A stretch of DNA of 64,000 nt from Leucosporidium creatinivorum (GCA_001600635.1 BCKL01000007.1:644303-708302); one strand, 5' to 3'; positions 32,092-45,287 are shown, counted from the stretch's first letter. The notes: generated from the letters alone by a model not told the origin. Numbers and translations: made by a program.

Positions 32092-34746
32092 CTAATGAGC
32101 GAACTGAAAGTCGAGCCTGCGGTTGCCCTCATCCTTGGTTGTAGCGAGGTAGGTTGCCCTCTCCTCCGTACTGAGAGCCTCCCATCTAGTCCGCTTGCTG
32201 CGATTGCGGAGCACAAAGTACGTCTTGGTGAAGGCGAAAATGACCAAGTTGAGGCTGATGATGGAGAGGAGAATCTTGTTGCCCTTGTGGTAGTACGGCT
32301 GGGTGTAAGAGGAGAGAGAGAGGATTAGTACCGAATTGACCAAGCGAAGTCTTCGCAAGAAGCCGTCGTTGAGGGAGAAGCAACGAGGGCCGGGAGGGCC
32401 AACCGCCGAGGGGTGCTTGGGTTGTGCTGAAGAGCAGGAACAGTTGACGTACCTTGTCATTTGCTCGGTAGATATTGGAGCCGATGATGGACGAGAGTTG
32501 TACCATGATGTTGTCTGTGCGGCGCAGAAGTCAGCCCGCCGAGCACGAAGGAGGAGGGGGCGTGAGAAAAGGGACAAAGAGGGCCAGACATACAAATGGA
32601 AGCAGACACAGATCGAGTGCGAACGCTACCCGAGTTCCTTGAGTTCCAAGAGACGAGGATGGGGTGGGCGTAAGGGCTGGAAGGAGCTCGAGGTCAGCTC
32701 GGCGAAGAGGTGTGCGGCGACTCGAGAGCGAGAGACTCACTATCCAAGAAGCAGAGTCAGGATCGCATACTTCTGCCAATGGCCCGTCGAGTCCGGAATG
32801 AGGACGAGTGCGAGCATGAGAGGGAATTGCCACAGCGAGCCGAGTGAGGCGACGATGGTGCGCTCGTTGAGCTTGCGGGAGAGGAAGCTGAGTCCAAGGT
32901 TGTTGATAATGAAGAGGACTTGGGATGGAATGATGAGAAGGTTGGTGTTGAATGTCGAGAAGCCACTGTGATGTGAGAGGCGTCAGAAGGGGTCGAAGGG
33001 CGAGCTCGGCGAAGGGTCCGAGGACGTACAGTGATCTGAGCGTTAATGTGAAGTAGGCGTTGACGGTGCCGGTCGCCATGTAGGTAGTCAAGCCGAGTGC
33101 GTAAAGAGGAAGGTGATCGATGTCGCTGATGGACTTCCAGAGGTCGCGGAGGGTGACTGTGAAAGAGCAGCTTGAATTCAGCTTCGGTTCTCGCGGGCGA
33201 GCCGGTGAGTGAGATGAGAGGACGTACTGTACTGCCTGTTGTGCATCTGCGACTTTGTGGGATCGTCCCTAAGCACTCGCATTGTGAGGATGACTTCCTC
33301 TCGCTCGGTGAACCAGCCCTTCTTGCCGCGGAAGGTCGAGGCAGTTTGAGTCGGTCCAGGTGGGAGGTAAAAGACGGCGACGACTCCGATGACGAGGGTG
33401 AGGCAGCCTGTGAGAGATTGAGGAGGTTAGGACTGAGCCGGGCATGTCATCGCCGAGAACGACTAACCCTCGATTCTGCAGGAAGGAAGGTCAGTGAGAG
33501 GTCGAAGCTAGGAACGAAAAGAAGCACATACAGGAAGAGATAGCGCCAGCCTTCTACGCCGTTGTGACCTCGCATCTTCAAGATGCCGGCAGCCAAGAAG
33601 CTGCCAATGATGGTGGTCGATGTTAAAGAGACCCTGCGCGGCGAAGGGCGAATGTCAGTCGTGCGGCTCGAGGAGGAAACGTAGCGTCTACAACAAGTGC
33701 GCTCACCAGAAGAAGCTCAGCCTGTGAAGTGGAGGAGCAAAGTCAGGGCCGAGCTGACGTGAAATCGCCGAGGGTCAATCGAGCGCGATGAAACACACCT
33801 GATTGTGAGCTCGCGAGACGTGTACCAGTAAGAAAGGAGGAGAACCATGTCAGGGACTGAGCACGTCGAAAGGTCAGCCCTCAAGCTCGTGGGAACGGCA
33901 GCACCACGTCGCAACATCGAGCGCCCAAAGCCGAGGCGCGAAGGAACTCACTGAAGCCACCCTCGAGGGCACCGAGGAGAGCACGAGTGACGAAGAAGCC
34001 AGTCTTGTTGGTGATGGAGTATTGAGAGATGGCGACAATGGACCAGGCGACCATCTGCGAGTAAGAAATGGGTCAGATTGCCCGTCCCTTCGCCGCCGGA
34101 TTGCACTGACCTGGAAGGGAATCCAGCGGTCAACTCCGAGCCATTTGGAGATAAGCTGCGAAGGGAGCTCCATGAAGAGGAAGCTGACGTAGAACTGGAG
34201 CAGGGGAGAGGTCAGCACGGGGGGTGGAGGAGGTGAGGGAAGCTCGGCGCACGATCGTTTGGCCCAAGTCTGAGGTAGAGTGGAGGTCAGCTGGGAAGTC
34301 GTAGACAGGGAGTTTCAATCTCTTACTGTAGTCGTTGGTGGTAATGCCAATATCGTTGAGCATGTTGTCGGAGAGGGCTTGCGAGATCTGCGAAAGTGAG
34401 GCCCGAGGTCAGTTTCGGCGCCGAGGAGTCGTCAAGCGGCAAGAGGGTAACGCACATTTCCTCGGTCGAGCTGTAATGCTGCAAAGCAGATGCAGACGAA
34501 AAGGCAGACGCGAATGTCGACCTTGCGAAGGAGAGCCTTCTCCTCGGCGGGAGTCCAGCGAGCATTGACGTCGAATCGGTGCTTGCCCTCGTACTCGGGC
34601 GGCGGCTCGTAGAACTTGGCGAGCGTCTCATCCTCGAACACGGATCCTCCAGCGTGCCAGGAGTCGGTGTCGGTCTCGAGGTCGCCCTTGGAATCGTGGG
34701 AGCGAGGCGTATCGGCGCCGTGCTGGTGCTTGTCGAGTGTGGTCAT
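32092..34746 (-). CDS. Dal5-family major facilitator transporter (anion:cation symporter), likely sulfonate/organic anion uptake
   Basis: About 16 short exons from ATG 34746 to stop 32092-32094. After a hydrophilic N-terminus ([20 protein letters not shown]) the MFS fold begins: [77 protein letters not shown], and later [33 protein letters not shown]. The R-K-D-R start and the IYR-D-P-Y-G-N motif are marks of the Dal5/allantoate permease group. Family knowledge: yeast members carry allantoate, vitamins and, for Soa1, sulfonates. The divergent TauD-type gene next door makes sulfonate the best guess; that is inference. Its 3' end converges on pirin (267-bp gap). Confidence 0.9.
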
Positions 34747-35274
34747 CTCCTAAGATAGTAGGGTGGGTGATAGAGAGGAACGGGAAGGTCCGAAGCGGTG
34801 CTGTTGAGTGGGAGGTAGAGCTCCATCCGCTGATGTGCTTCTCCTCCCTCCCTCGCTCTTCACCTGCTCGTGCTCGGCTGCTGAAAGGTGTCATGCACCC
34901 AGCGAGGCTTGTAGCCGACCCCCGACGCTAGCCAGAGCGTTCCTCCCTGTCGTCTGGAAGCAGCGAGGCAAGCCTGGAGCGGCCAATCATCGCGAAGTCG
35001 ATCTGTAGGTCGCGCAATCCACTTATTTTGGTGCAGCTCTCCGCCTTTGAGGGAGGCGATTGCGAGCTGACCGGCTCGGCAGAAAGGAAGAAGCGATAGC
35101 AAGGACTCCGAAGAGAAGGCGACTTCGAGGGGGTTGGCCGGAGCACTCCCTTCGCGCCAGAATGAGGCGATTGCTCGCCTTCAGTTCTGCCCCGCAGGAG
35201 GCCACTCGCCTGTGTCACATCTTTCTCATCTTTCTAAGTACTCCTGCCCACCCTCTCTGCACCTTCCTACAGCC
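34747..35274. promoter_or_regulatory. Shared intergenic region of the transporter and TauD-type gene
   Basis: 528 bp between divergent starts. It carries an exact 11-bp direct repeat, GAGGCGATTGC, at 35053-35063 and 35164-35174, and a GGCCAAT box near 34980. The repeat could bind a shared regulator; no identified factor is claimed. Confidence 0.45.
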
Positions 35275-36817
35275 ATGTCCTCCTCCACCACCCAGACCGC
35301 TCCTGCCTCGGCGACCGACTCTCTCGTCAACGACGTCGGCTCCCTCACGCTTCGCGGTTCCCACACTCCGCTCAAGGTCTCTGGAGCTCTTACTGAGTAC
35401 CCTCAAGCCAAGAGCATCGACCTTACTCCCGTTATTGGCCGCGAGTACCCCGAGCTCAATCTCGTCGAGGTCCTCAAAGCCGAGAACAGCGACGCTCTCC
35501 TTCGCGACCTCGCTATCACCATCTCGGAGAGGGGTGTAGCCTTCTTCCGTAACCAAGATCTGAGCATCAACGAGCTCAAGGAGGTAAGCTCACTCGCTGG
35601 ACGAGCCACGCGCGCCGAAGCTGACCCTCTCGTCGCTCTTCTCTGCCCTCTGCTGTCTCTGACGCAGGTCATTCACCGTCTAGGACAACTGAGTGGTAAA
35701 CCATCATTTTCCAACCTCCATATTCATCCTACGGAGAGGTCCGCGGAACTACCCGATGATATTTCGACAATCACCTCGGCTCGCTTCGCCAACTACCACA
35801 AGCACAGGGCCACACAGTCTCGTTTCGCTTCGCGCGGATGGCACTCCGAGTGAGTCTGGTGTCCTACACCTCGCAAGCTCCTGCCTGGCAAGCTTGGACG
35901 TTCCGCCGACTCCCACTTCGTTTCTCGGCGATATGTCGCTGACCTGTCCCGCCTTTCTTCAGCATCACCTTCGAGCCCATCCCCTCCGACTTTGCCGGTC
36001 TTCACATCAAGACTCTTCCTGAGACCGGAGGCGATACCCTGTGGGGCTCTGCTTACGAGTAAGCCTCTGCTCTCCTCCTCGCCTGTGCTCGAGGCTGGGA
36101 AACTAACCCTTCGCTCTCCACAGGGCCTACGACCGCCTCTCCCCCGCTCTCCAAGTCTTCCTCGAAGGTCTTACGGCTGTGCATGACGGCAACAACTTCC
36201 ACCAGGTGGCCGCCAAGTGAGTGACAAGCTGCCTCGGTCTCGTCTCGGCGATGACTGACCGTCTCTTCTCCTTCTACAGCGAGGGCGTCAAGGCCTACAC
36301 CGACGTGAGGGGTCACCCAGCAAACGTTGGAGCGGACTTCTCTGCCATTCACCCCGTCATCCGCACCAACCCCGTCACTGGCTGGAAGGTGAGCTGGCTT
36401 CGAGATTGCTCAGGCTGCTCGGCGATCTTGGCTAGCTGAGCAGATGGAAGAGCTGCTCGGCAATCACCTCGACCTCTAGCTGATCTCCTCCCTTCTCCTC
36501 TCTCCTCCTGCTTCCAGGGACTCTTCGTCAACCCCGTCTTCACCAAGCGCATCGTCGAGCTCTCAAAGGACGAGAGTGATCTCCTGCTCGACTACCTCGG
36601 CAAGATCTACCAGCTCAACCACGATCTCCAAGTTCGATTCAAGTGGAACAAGAACGACTTGGCCATCTGGTCCAACACCTCTACGGTACACAGCGCAACT
36701 TTCGATTTCACCGACCCTCGCGCCGGCGATCGCGCTGTCTCTCTCGGGGAGAAGCCCTACCTCGACGCTTCTGCCCCTTCGCGCAGGCAAGCGCTCGGCC
36801 TGCCCTCCTTCCACTAA
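35275..36817 (+). CDS. TauD/TfdA-family 2-oxoglutarate/Fe(II) dioxygenase (sulfonate dioxygenase-like)
   Basis: Six exons: 35275-35583, 35668-35849, 35963-36058, 36124-36216, 36280-36388, 36518-36817; 362 residues. Family text: ISERGVAFFRNQDLSINELK, HIHPTERSAELPDDIS, then the iron-binding GWHSDITFEPIPSDFAGLHI (HxD), PETGGDTLWGSAYEAYDRLS, VHPVIRTNP-type motif (here IHPVIRTNPVTGWKGLFVN), distal His in WSNTSTVHSATFDF, and the 2-oxoglutarate-binding DPRAGDRAVSLG. Family knowledge: yeast Jlp1 in this group releases sulfite from alkyl sulfonates; others act on taurine or 2,4-D. Together with the transporter this suggests growth on sulfonate sulfur. Substrate is inference. Confidence 0.92.
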
Positions 36818-37574
36818 GAAGGTTGCCGAGACCTCGACTCAGCCGCTTCGGTGCCCTCGCCGAGCAGGCTCTCGGTCTTCCCTCTTTCCCTTCCCGTCCT
36901 TCCACCTACTTGCCGAGTTGTAGATCCCAAATTCAACGTATGAAAAACAATCTGTGCTGTTTTGTGCCCTTTATAGCTCTCCGTCTGCGAAACCTAGAGC
37001 GGCGTTAGGTCTCGGCGAAGCTGACTGCCGCTGAGCAGGCTCACCAGATCACTGAAGGCACCTGCTGAGGATAGCTTGAGAAAGTTGAGGCAAGATACTG
37101 TACTGCTAAACTACCTAGGCCGTCACCTTCGGCCTGCAGTACCAGCGGGAGCTCGGCGAGCCCGTTCGGCGAAGAGGCTCGGCGCTCGCTGAGACTGTCC
37201 GGCAGTTCCTGGACGTCTACAATGATAGAGTAATGCTGCAATAGAGTCCTTAGCTCGTTGACCATGGACCCATGCCTGCTCGGCTTCACATCAGTTCAAC
37301 CTGCCGTATCCGACAGTTCGGGCTCAGCTTCGACGACCTCTCCCAGCGGCCAAGTCGAAAGCGCCTTCTCTCGCTCCTGCTCTTTTCGCCCGCCTCGACT
37401 CGCTCGTCTCTCTCATCTCGCCAAGCAGCTACAGGCGTCTCACGTACTCGGCTACAGCTCCGCCACTCGCTCATCCAACACACACCTCTCAGCCCGCCCC
37501 CGCCTCTCTCAGCGCTCTCCTTGCCACTTCGCCCTCTCACCCTCTCGCACTCCTCGCTTGTGCAGCTTATCAAC
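36818..37574. other. Intergenic spacer TauD-type / SNF7
   Basis: 757 bp. No supported gene, tRNA or repeat. It contains the 3' UTR of the dioxygenase and the SNF7 promoter, with a pyrimidine-rich stretch from about 37330 to 37570. Confidence 0.4.
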
Positions 37575-38696
37575 ATGTCGGGATGGATGAGCTACTTGAC
37601 TGGCCGTGGGGCTGCGACCAAGGACTCGACAAGGGAGGCCATCGTCAACCTGCGCGAGCACCTCTTGATGCTCGACAAGAAGGAGGAGCACCTGTCCAAG
37701 AAGATCGAGGACGAGCTTAGGAAGGCAAAAGCTAACGCTACTACCAACCCAAGAGGTGAGTTCGCTGTAGTACATCAGAGCGAGCGTCCAAGGGCGGACG
37801 TCAGGCGACAAGCTGGGATAAGGCGAGCGCTGACCCTCGCCGGTTCGAACTCACAGTCGCCAAGCAGGCCTTGAGGCAGAAGAAGCTGTACGAGAATGAG
37901 CTCGACAGTATCTCGGGAAGGAAGATGACCCTGACGACTCAGGTGAGCTGGCCTGACTTGCGCGAGCGGGAGGCGTCTTGCTGGGGCAAGCAGAGCCTCT
38001 CGCGATGTGCCGAGGTGTATTGGGGGACAGCGAGCGAGGCTGACACCATGCTACGCTACAGGTCAACGCCATCGAGTCTGCCAACATGAACAAGGAGACG
38101 CTCGACGCCATGAAGAAGGGTGCCGACGTCCTCAAGGGCATCCACGGCAAGCTGTACGTTGACGGGAGTTGCTTGTATGAGACGACAGCCAAGCTGATAC
38201 CGCTCATTGCGCTGCCACAGCAACGTCGACAAGGTGGATGCGACGATGGACGACGTTCGCAACCAGCTCGAGCTCACCAACGAGATCTCGGAGGCCATCT
38301 CCAACCCTGCTGGCATGGGCATCGATGTACGTCTGGATTCATTCGTGCGAGACGGTAGTGCTCATCCGTCCTCCTACCATGCAGATCGACGACCAGGATC
38401 TGGCAGACGAGCTGGCCGAGCTGGAGCAGGAGGAGCTCAACAAGCGGTTGGCGGGCGCCGAGGCTGCGCCATTGCACTCGCCAGGAGCATCTGCCGCTGG
38501 TAAGTGTTCTACCCTCCCCTTCGCTCCACGTCCTGCTATGCTGACAAGACTCGTTCCGCTCTCCCTCCCGCCCCACTTCGGCCGCTCTCCTTCGACGCTC
38601 GCTTCGCACATCACAGTCAAGACTCCAGCACAAGCCATCGAGGAAGACGAAGAGGAGGCAGAGCTTAGGGAGCTGCAGGCTCAGCTGGCCATGTAG
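37575..38696 (+). CDS. SNF7: SNF7/VPS32/CHMP4 ESCRT-III subunit
   Basis: Six exons: 37575-37755, 37857-37942, 38062-38153, 38221-38326, 38385-38499, 38617-38696; 219 residues. Basic N-terminus (MSGWMSYLTGRGAATKDSTR), long helices LREHLLMLDKKEEHLSKKIE and KKLYENELDSISGRKMTLTT, helix 3 IESANMNKETLDAMKKGADV, then the acidic C-terminal half with LADELAELEQEELNKRL and a MIM-like end AELRELQAQLAM. Family knowledge: main filament-forming ESCRT-III protein of multivesicular-body sorting and pH signalling. Length matches yeast Snf7 (240 aa) closely. Confidence 0.95.
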
Positions 38697-39088
38697 GTCG
38701 GCCTGCACACCTTCGGCCTTCGCAGCGCCGCCATCTCTCTCCCATCCGCATCCCGACTCGTTCCCCCTTTACCCCCCTTCGGTTTCCTCCTCTCTTCTTC
38801 CGCCTACCTATGTCGTCTATTGCCCTCCCTTTGCTCTTCCTTCTCACCCTACATCCTCCCTCGGCTCTCCCTCTCAGTATCGGTCGCGCCGCTCGGTCTT
38901 GATCCTGTGTAATTGTATCGGAGATGATTCTACGATAGTACTACGACATTCGAAGAAACGGAGAGCACTACAGAATAGCGAACGCTGCTCGTCATCAAGC
39001 CTACCGGCGCGTGTCTAGAAAGGCTCAGACGCGACGCTCGCTCCTCTCTTTCTGGCTTCAACTCTTTCCTCGCCTCGCTTTCGTCGCC
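38697..39088. other. Spacer SNF7 / myosin II
   Basis: 392 bp, C/T-rich in its left half. No gene or structured element recognised. Confidence 0.35.
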
Positions 39089-42000
39089 ATGTCGTCCAAC
39101 AGCCGGGGGAAACAACCTGCAGACCCAGCTAAGGAAGCAGCAGCACTCGCCGAATGGAGCCCAAAGACGAGGTCAGTCGCTTCGCCCGCTCATCGTCTCT
39201 CAAGCAGGGGCGTCGTCGGTGAGACGGACTGCACGCCAACAGCGCGGCGGGGCTGAGCGAAGCTGTACTGGACTACCAACTAGCCTTTACAGCGGCAGGA
39301 GCGACGGGACAAGCTACAGAGCTCCGCCGACGAGCAGCTAAGGGCCCGTGTTGAACGAGCGGCGAACAGGCACAACAAGCAGCGGAGCAGCTCAGCAGCG
39401 CGTGTAGGAGGGTATATACTGACCTACAAACTTGTTCACTGTGCAGGGTGTGGGTACCGGACGAGCAAGAGGGATTTGTAGCGGGTTGGATTGTCAAGGA
39501 GGAGGGCGACGTCTCAACAGTTGCGCTTGAAGCTGACGGGGAGGTGAGTAGGATCAACGAAGCGAGGCTGAGCTACACGAGGAGTGCAACATAGCTGACC
39601 CTCTTGCCCTGCTGCAGCTCCGACAAGTCTCTTCGCTCGAGCTCTCCCGCATCAATCCTCCCGCGTTCGACGGCGCAGAGGACATTGCCGACCTCACCTA
39701 CCTGAACGAGGCCAGCGTCGTACACAACCTTCGCACACGCTATGCCGACTCTTACATCTACGTCAGTCGTCTTCCGGAGCTCATACAGCCAAAGCCGAGC
39801 TAACGCGTCTCCCTTTGCTTCGCCGGTAGACCTACTCGGGACTCTTCCTTGTCGCCGTCAACCCCTACCGATCTCTACCACTCTACACTCCGAACGTAGT
39901 CGCGCGTGAGTGCCGCCGCCAGCTCCCAAATCTTCCAGCCCTGACCTCGCTTCCCTCCCCTTCGCGCAGAGTACAAGCGTAGCCGTCGCGAGGCCAACCC
40001 TCCTCACGTCTTCGCTGTCGCCGAACAGGCATGGCAGAGGATGACGGCTCACGGAGAGTCGCAGAGTGTCCTCGTTACGTGCGTCGGTTCTCTCTTCGGC
40101 GATGTTGGCTGTCGCTGACACTTCCTTCTGCCTGCTCCTCACAGTGGAGAGTCGGGCGCAGGAAAGACCGAGACGACCAAGAAGGTCATCCAATACCTCG
40201 CCGCCATCGCAGCGGACCCTTCTCTCCCCGCCTCGGCCTCGTTCGACCGCCTCGCTCAAGCCGAAGCTCACGCTCACCTCGATCCACAACTCGGCCAGCT
40301 CGAGAAGAAGATTATCGAGGCCAATCCGATCTTGGAAGCTTTCGGAAACGCTCAGACCATGCGCAACGACAACTCGTCTCGTTTCGTGAGTAGTCCTAGC
40401 TCGTTGCAGCGCCGAGGAGGGCGGCCGCTGACCCTTGCCGGCTCGGACCTACAGGGGAAGTTCGTCCGCATCTTCTTCAACGCGCCTGGAGCCATCGTGG
40501 GAGCCAACATCGACTGGTACTTGCTCGAGAAGTCCCGAGTGACTGCCAGGACGGCTGGCGAGCGCAACTACCACGTCTTCTACCAGCTACTTCGCGGCGC
40601 CGATGCGACGCTCAAACGTGCGTTGCCTGCTTGGCACCGGAGAAACTTAGCTGAATCTCGAATATACAGGCCAACTGCTGCTCGAGGGAAGCGCGAAGGA
40701 CTACGAGTACCTCAAGCGCTCCGCCGACACGGTCAATGGCGTGGATGATCGCGAGGAGTGGGCTCTCTTGCAGGTGTGTAGACTGATTACACCCACGCGG
40801 CTCCTTGCTAACCCTGCGACTCGTCTCAGGACGCCCTCGCCATCGTCGGCTTCTCCCCCGCCGAGCAACTCGACCTTTTCAAGATCCTCGCCGCCATCCT
40901 CCACCTCGGCAACATCTCCGTCGCAGGATCCGAGCAAGCCCACCTCGTCGACCGCTCCCAAGTGGAGAAGGTCGCCTTCCTCCTCGGCCTCGACGATTCG
41001 AACCTCTCCAACGCTCTCATCCGCCCCAAGGTCAAAGCCGGCCGCGAGTGGGTCACGCAGGCGAGGACCCCAAAGCAGGTGGTAGACGAGCTTGCGGCCA
41101 TGAGCAAGGCGCTGTACGAGCGCATGTTTGGCGCCATCGTCGAGAGGGTGAACAAGGCGCTCGGTCGACCAGTGACCAAGACTTTCATCGGCGTGCTAGA
41201 TATCGCTGGATTCGAGATCTTTGAGACGAACGGTGAGCCGAAGGCAGGAAGTGATCAAACGAGTCGATACCAATGCCCTCTTCTACAGGCTTCGAGCAAC
41301 TCCTCATCAACTTGACGAACGAGGTTCGTTGCTTGACCCTCCTGGACGTTATCGCCACTGACCTTCGCTTTGCTCGACAGAAACTCCAACAATTCTTCAA
41401 CCACCAAGCGTTTGTTCTCGAGCAGGAGGAGTACGCTCGCGAGGAGATCAGCTGGGAGTTCGTCAACTTCGGCCTCGAGCTGCAACCCACCATCGACTTG
41501 ATCGAGTCCAACAACCCCATGGGCATCCTCTCCTGCCTCGATGACGAGACCTTCATGCCCAAGGGCTCGGACAAGAAGGTGAGTCGCCGTGTATAGCCTC
41601 GCGACGAGCGGCCGCTGACTTCCGCCCTCCACAGCTCACCGAGAAGCTCGACGGCCTCGCCAAGACCCACGCCTCCGTCCCTTCCTACTCCAAGTACACG
41701 CCCTCGCGCCTCGAGCAAGGCTTCACCGTCTCGCATTATGCTGGCGACGTCGAGTACAGGACTGACGGCTGGCTCGGCATGAATAAGGACCCGCTAAACG
41801 ACAACCTCACCTCCCTCCTCGCCAAGTCATCCGACCACTACGTCTCGGGCCTCTTCTCCGACTACGTCGACCCCGAGGCCGCTGTCGAAGGCCCTCGCAC
41901 GCGCGTGCGCAAGGGCGCCTTCCGCACCGTCGGTCAGCGCCACAAGGAGCAGCTCACCCTCCTCATGGGCCAGCTCAACGCGACGCAGCCTCACTTCATC

Positions 42001-44951
42001 CGCTGTATCGTGCCCAACGCTCAGAAGTCGCCCAGCCACATCGATGTCCCTCTCGTCCTCACCCAACTTCGCTGCAACGGAGTCCTGGAAGGAATCCGCA
42101 TCGCTCGCATCGGCTACCCCAATCGCCTTCCCTTCGCCGAGTTCCGTCGTCGCTTCGGCATCCTCGCTCCCTCCCTCCCGCCCAAATCCACGTTCATCGA
42201 AGGTAACGAGGCCTGCTCCACCATCCTCACCGCCTTCGACCTCGATCCTCAATGCTACCGCCTCGGGCTCACCAAGGTCTTCTTCAAGGCGGGCATCCTC
42301 GCCGAGCTCGAAGGACGTCGCGACGATCGTCTCGCCGACATCGTCACTCGTCTGCAAGCAACCTGCCGCAAGTTTGTCGGGCGCAGGAAAGCCACGAGGA
42401 TCCTTCACCGCGCCGCCGCCGTCGAGATGATCCAGCGCAACGCTCGCATCTACATCGCCCTCCGTCGTCAGCCGTGGTGGGCACTCTTCCAGACGGTCCG
42501 CCCCCACCTCGCAGCCGCCAGGTCAGATGGGGAGCTTCGCCGCAAGGAGGAGGAGCTCGCCGCAGCCAACAAGCGAATGGAGGAAGATGCCGCCGAGCGG
42601 GCACGACTGGTCAAGGAGCAGGCCGAGTCGGAGGCGCGACGGAGGGCGGTCGAGGAGCAGCTCGCGAGTGAGCTACTCAAGCTCGAGGAAAAGGATGCCA
42701 AAGTTGAGCAGGGCAGGGTACGCGTGCTCGAGCTTGAGGAGCAGCTCGCCGGAGCGCAGGCAGACGTCGAGACGGCCGACCGGCACATTGACCAGCTCAT
42801 CGCCCTCCGCAAGGCTAGCGAGGAGCAAATCGCTCATCTCACCTCTTCCGACGAGCATCAACGCCACCTCATCACCACCCTCCAGGCGGAGCAGATCGCC
42901 TGGAAAGCCAAGGAGGTGGAGCTCGCCTCGCAAACCTCCGTCAAGACCGCCGAGTGGGAGCGTATCGTCTCGGAGCGCGACCAGGGAATCGACAAGGTCG
43001 ACGAGCTCAAGCGCAAGCTCTCGGAGGAGGGTCAAGATCGCCGTCGCGAGGAACGACGCCTCGCCGACGAACTCGCCTCGCTCACGGCTCAGCTCGCTGC
43101 CGCCAACAAGCAGTCGACCGACTCGCGCCAGCAGCTCAAGTCTCTCGAGACGGAGAAGCATGGCGCCACGGAGGAGTCGACCAGCCTCAGGCGACAGAAG
43201 CAGGAGCTCGCGGCTCTCGTCGAGACTAAGGGCGCCGAGCTCGCTCGTATCTCCTCCGGTGAGTTGTCTCGTCGGTTGCGAGCTTGTTCGACTTGTCTGA
43301 TGCACTTGTATTCACCCCCACAGACCTCGTCACGCTGACTCGTGCGCGCGACACTTCCGCCAGCAAGATCGACAAGCTCAAGAGCAATCTCGCATCCGTC
43401 AACCAGGAGCTCGAGGACCAGCGTCGAGCCTTCGCCTCAAGCGAGACTTCCCGCGCCAACGCCGTCGACGATCTCGCCGTACTCAAGAAGCTTCTCAACG
43501 ATCGCTCCACCGAGCAGGAGCGCACCAACGAGCTCAACAAGCTTCAGCAGGCCGAGGTTCGCACGCTGCAGCAGCAGCTCAAGAAGGTCACGATCGACCT
43601 CGACCTCTCCCACCGCGACTCGCAGCGCACGGTCGATCGCCTCCAGCAGGACGTCAGCGTAGCTCAACGCGATGCCGCCGACCTCAAGCGCAAGAACGAG
43701 TCGCTCGAGCAGAAGGCGATCACCACCACCTCGGAGCTCGCCAAGCTGAGGGCTCAAGTCGAGTCGCTCGAGCAAGAGAAGCAGGCGCACGACCTCAAGA
43801 TCGAGATCCTTCACCAAGACTTTGCCGAGACGACCTTGAAGGAGCGCGAGGAGTGGAAGAGGAAGGTCGTCGACGCTGACTCGCGGTCGCAGCGCTTCGA
43901 GGACGACGCTATCGAGCGTGGAAGGGAGAGAGACGCCGCCAGGAGGGAGATCAAGTCGCTTGAGTCAGCTCTTCAGGTCGAGCGGTCGAACGTTGCCGCC
44001 GAGGAGAAGGCGAGGAAGGCCGCCGAGGCGCAGTCGGATCAGCAGCACACCGTTCTCGCCGGCATGGACAAGATCATTGGAGACCTCCGCGCCGAGCTGT
44101 CACTCACCAAGAAGGACCTCGAGATGTACAAGGAGCAAGCTGGAAGGACGGTGGTGAGTACTCGTCATCTCGCCCGAGCGTTGACAAAGCTAACCAGGCT
44201 CTCCTCAGGTCGAGCACATTCGAGTGCAGGAGGAGGCTCTTCGCAAGCAAGGTTTCCAGATGGAGGATCTTCGCAAAGAGCGTTCGGAGCTGCAGACTAG
44301 GGTCAACTTCTTGGAGCGCGCTCGCAGGGAGGCGGCCGACGACGTGAGTTCTCCCCTGCCGGCCTTCTCGCATCTGACGCTGACGAATATCTGCCACAAA
44401 CAGGCTCAGCACCAACGAGACGCAGCTAGTCGTCAAGCATGGCAAGCTCGCATCAATCAACCTGCGCCCGATACCACGATGGACCGCCTCAGGGAGGAGC
44501 TCGCGTCGGAGAAGAAGATCCGTCAGCTCGCCGAAGTCAACGTCGTAAGCTGAAGGACCCCAGTCCACGCTCCTTGAGCACAATGCTCATGCTCTCTTCA
44601 TCACAGGTCCACCTGCAGTCCGAGATTCGCCTGGTGCAGAGCCAGCACGATGCCGCCCGTGCCGATATCGACGAGCTCAAGCGCCAGAGGGCTCGTCTGG
44701 AACGCGACATCACCACCATCGCTGCCAGCGACCACACCGAGTCCATCACCGCTCCAAGGGGGACCATGAGGGACTCGCGTGTCGTCAACTCGCTCCCACT
44801 GTCCTCCTACCCTCAGCGAGGTAAGGCCGTCGCTCTGGTCGAGCTTGCGGTTCAGGCTGACCTCGTTCGGTCTATCGCAGTATCACTACCAGCATCCGCC
44901 AAGCCTTCGCCACTCGCACCTCAGTCCCCAAGGCGGAGGAACTACGAGTAA
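39089..44951 (+). CDS. Class II myosin heavy chain (cytokinesis motor)
   Basis: Seventeen exons, total 4668 nt, 1555 residues. Exon 1 is 39089-39171; the largest is 41635-43258; the last is 44881-44951. N-terminal SH3-like strand ([20 protein letters not shown]), P-loop GESGAGKT, switch-I region [25 protein letters not shown], switch-[11 protein letters not shown], actin-binding [14 protein letters not shown], converter [15 protein letters not shown], then one IQ-type segment ([17 protein letters not shown]) and [15 protein letters not shown], the class II neck mark. The tail is coiled coil from about residue 810 to 1500 with short Pro breaks. Family knowledge: homolog of yeast Myo1 and fission yeast Myo2, the actomyosin ring motor. 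The first intron (275 nt) is long. Motor residues are complete. Confidence 0.95.
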
Positions 44952-45287
44952 CTAGAACTGTGAGCTCGTTCGTCTCTCTTGCTCTCTCGCCCTCACTGAC
45001 CTTCACTCCAGGTAGACACCCGATCCCCTTCATTCGCCTTTCCGTCATGCCGTACATAACTACTTTCTCGCGCTCATGCACTTCGCTTCTCATCCGTTGT
45101 CTTACCCCTCTCGTATCGTCTCGCTCTCGACTACCATCTCTTTCTCTTTGTATGTACGAGTAGGCAGGACATGGACACCAGAATTACAGCTACAGGGTAT
45201 ACGGGAGAGCGAGAGGAATGAAAACGAGAGATCCTGCGAGAAAAGCCACCAGGGGAGGGAGGGGGAGAGGGGAAGCGAGCGAGTTGC
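44952..45287. other. Convergent 3' region, myosin II / BUD23
   Basis: 336 bp between two stop codons of converging genes. Holds both 3' UTRs; no other feature recognised. Confidence 0.4.

Noticed and set aside
37835-37860. GGTTCGAAC resembling a tRNA B box
   Set aside because: It lies in a SNF7 intron with no matching A box or acceptor stem.
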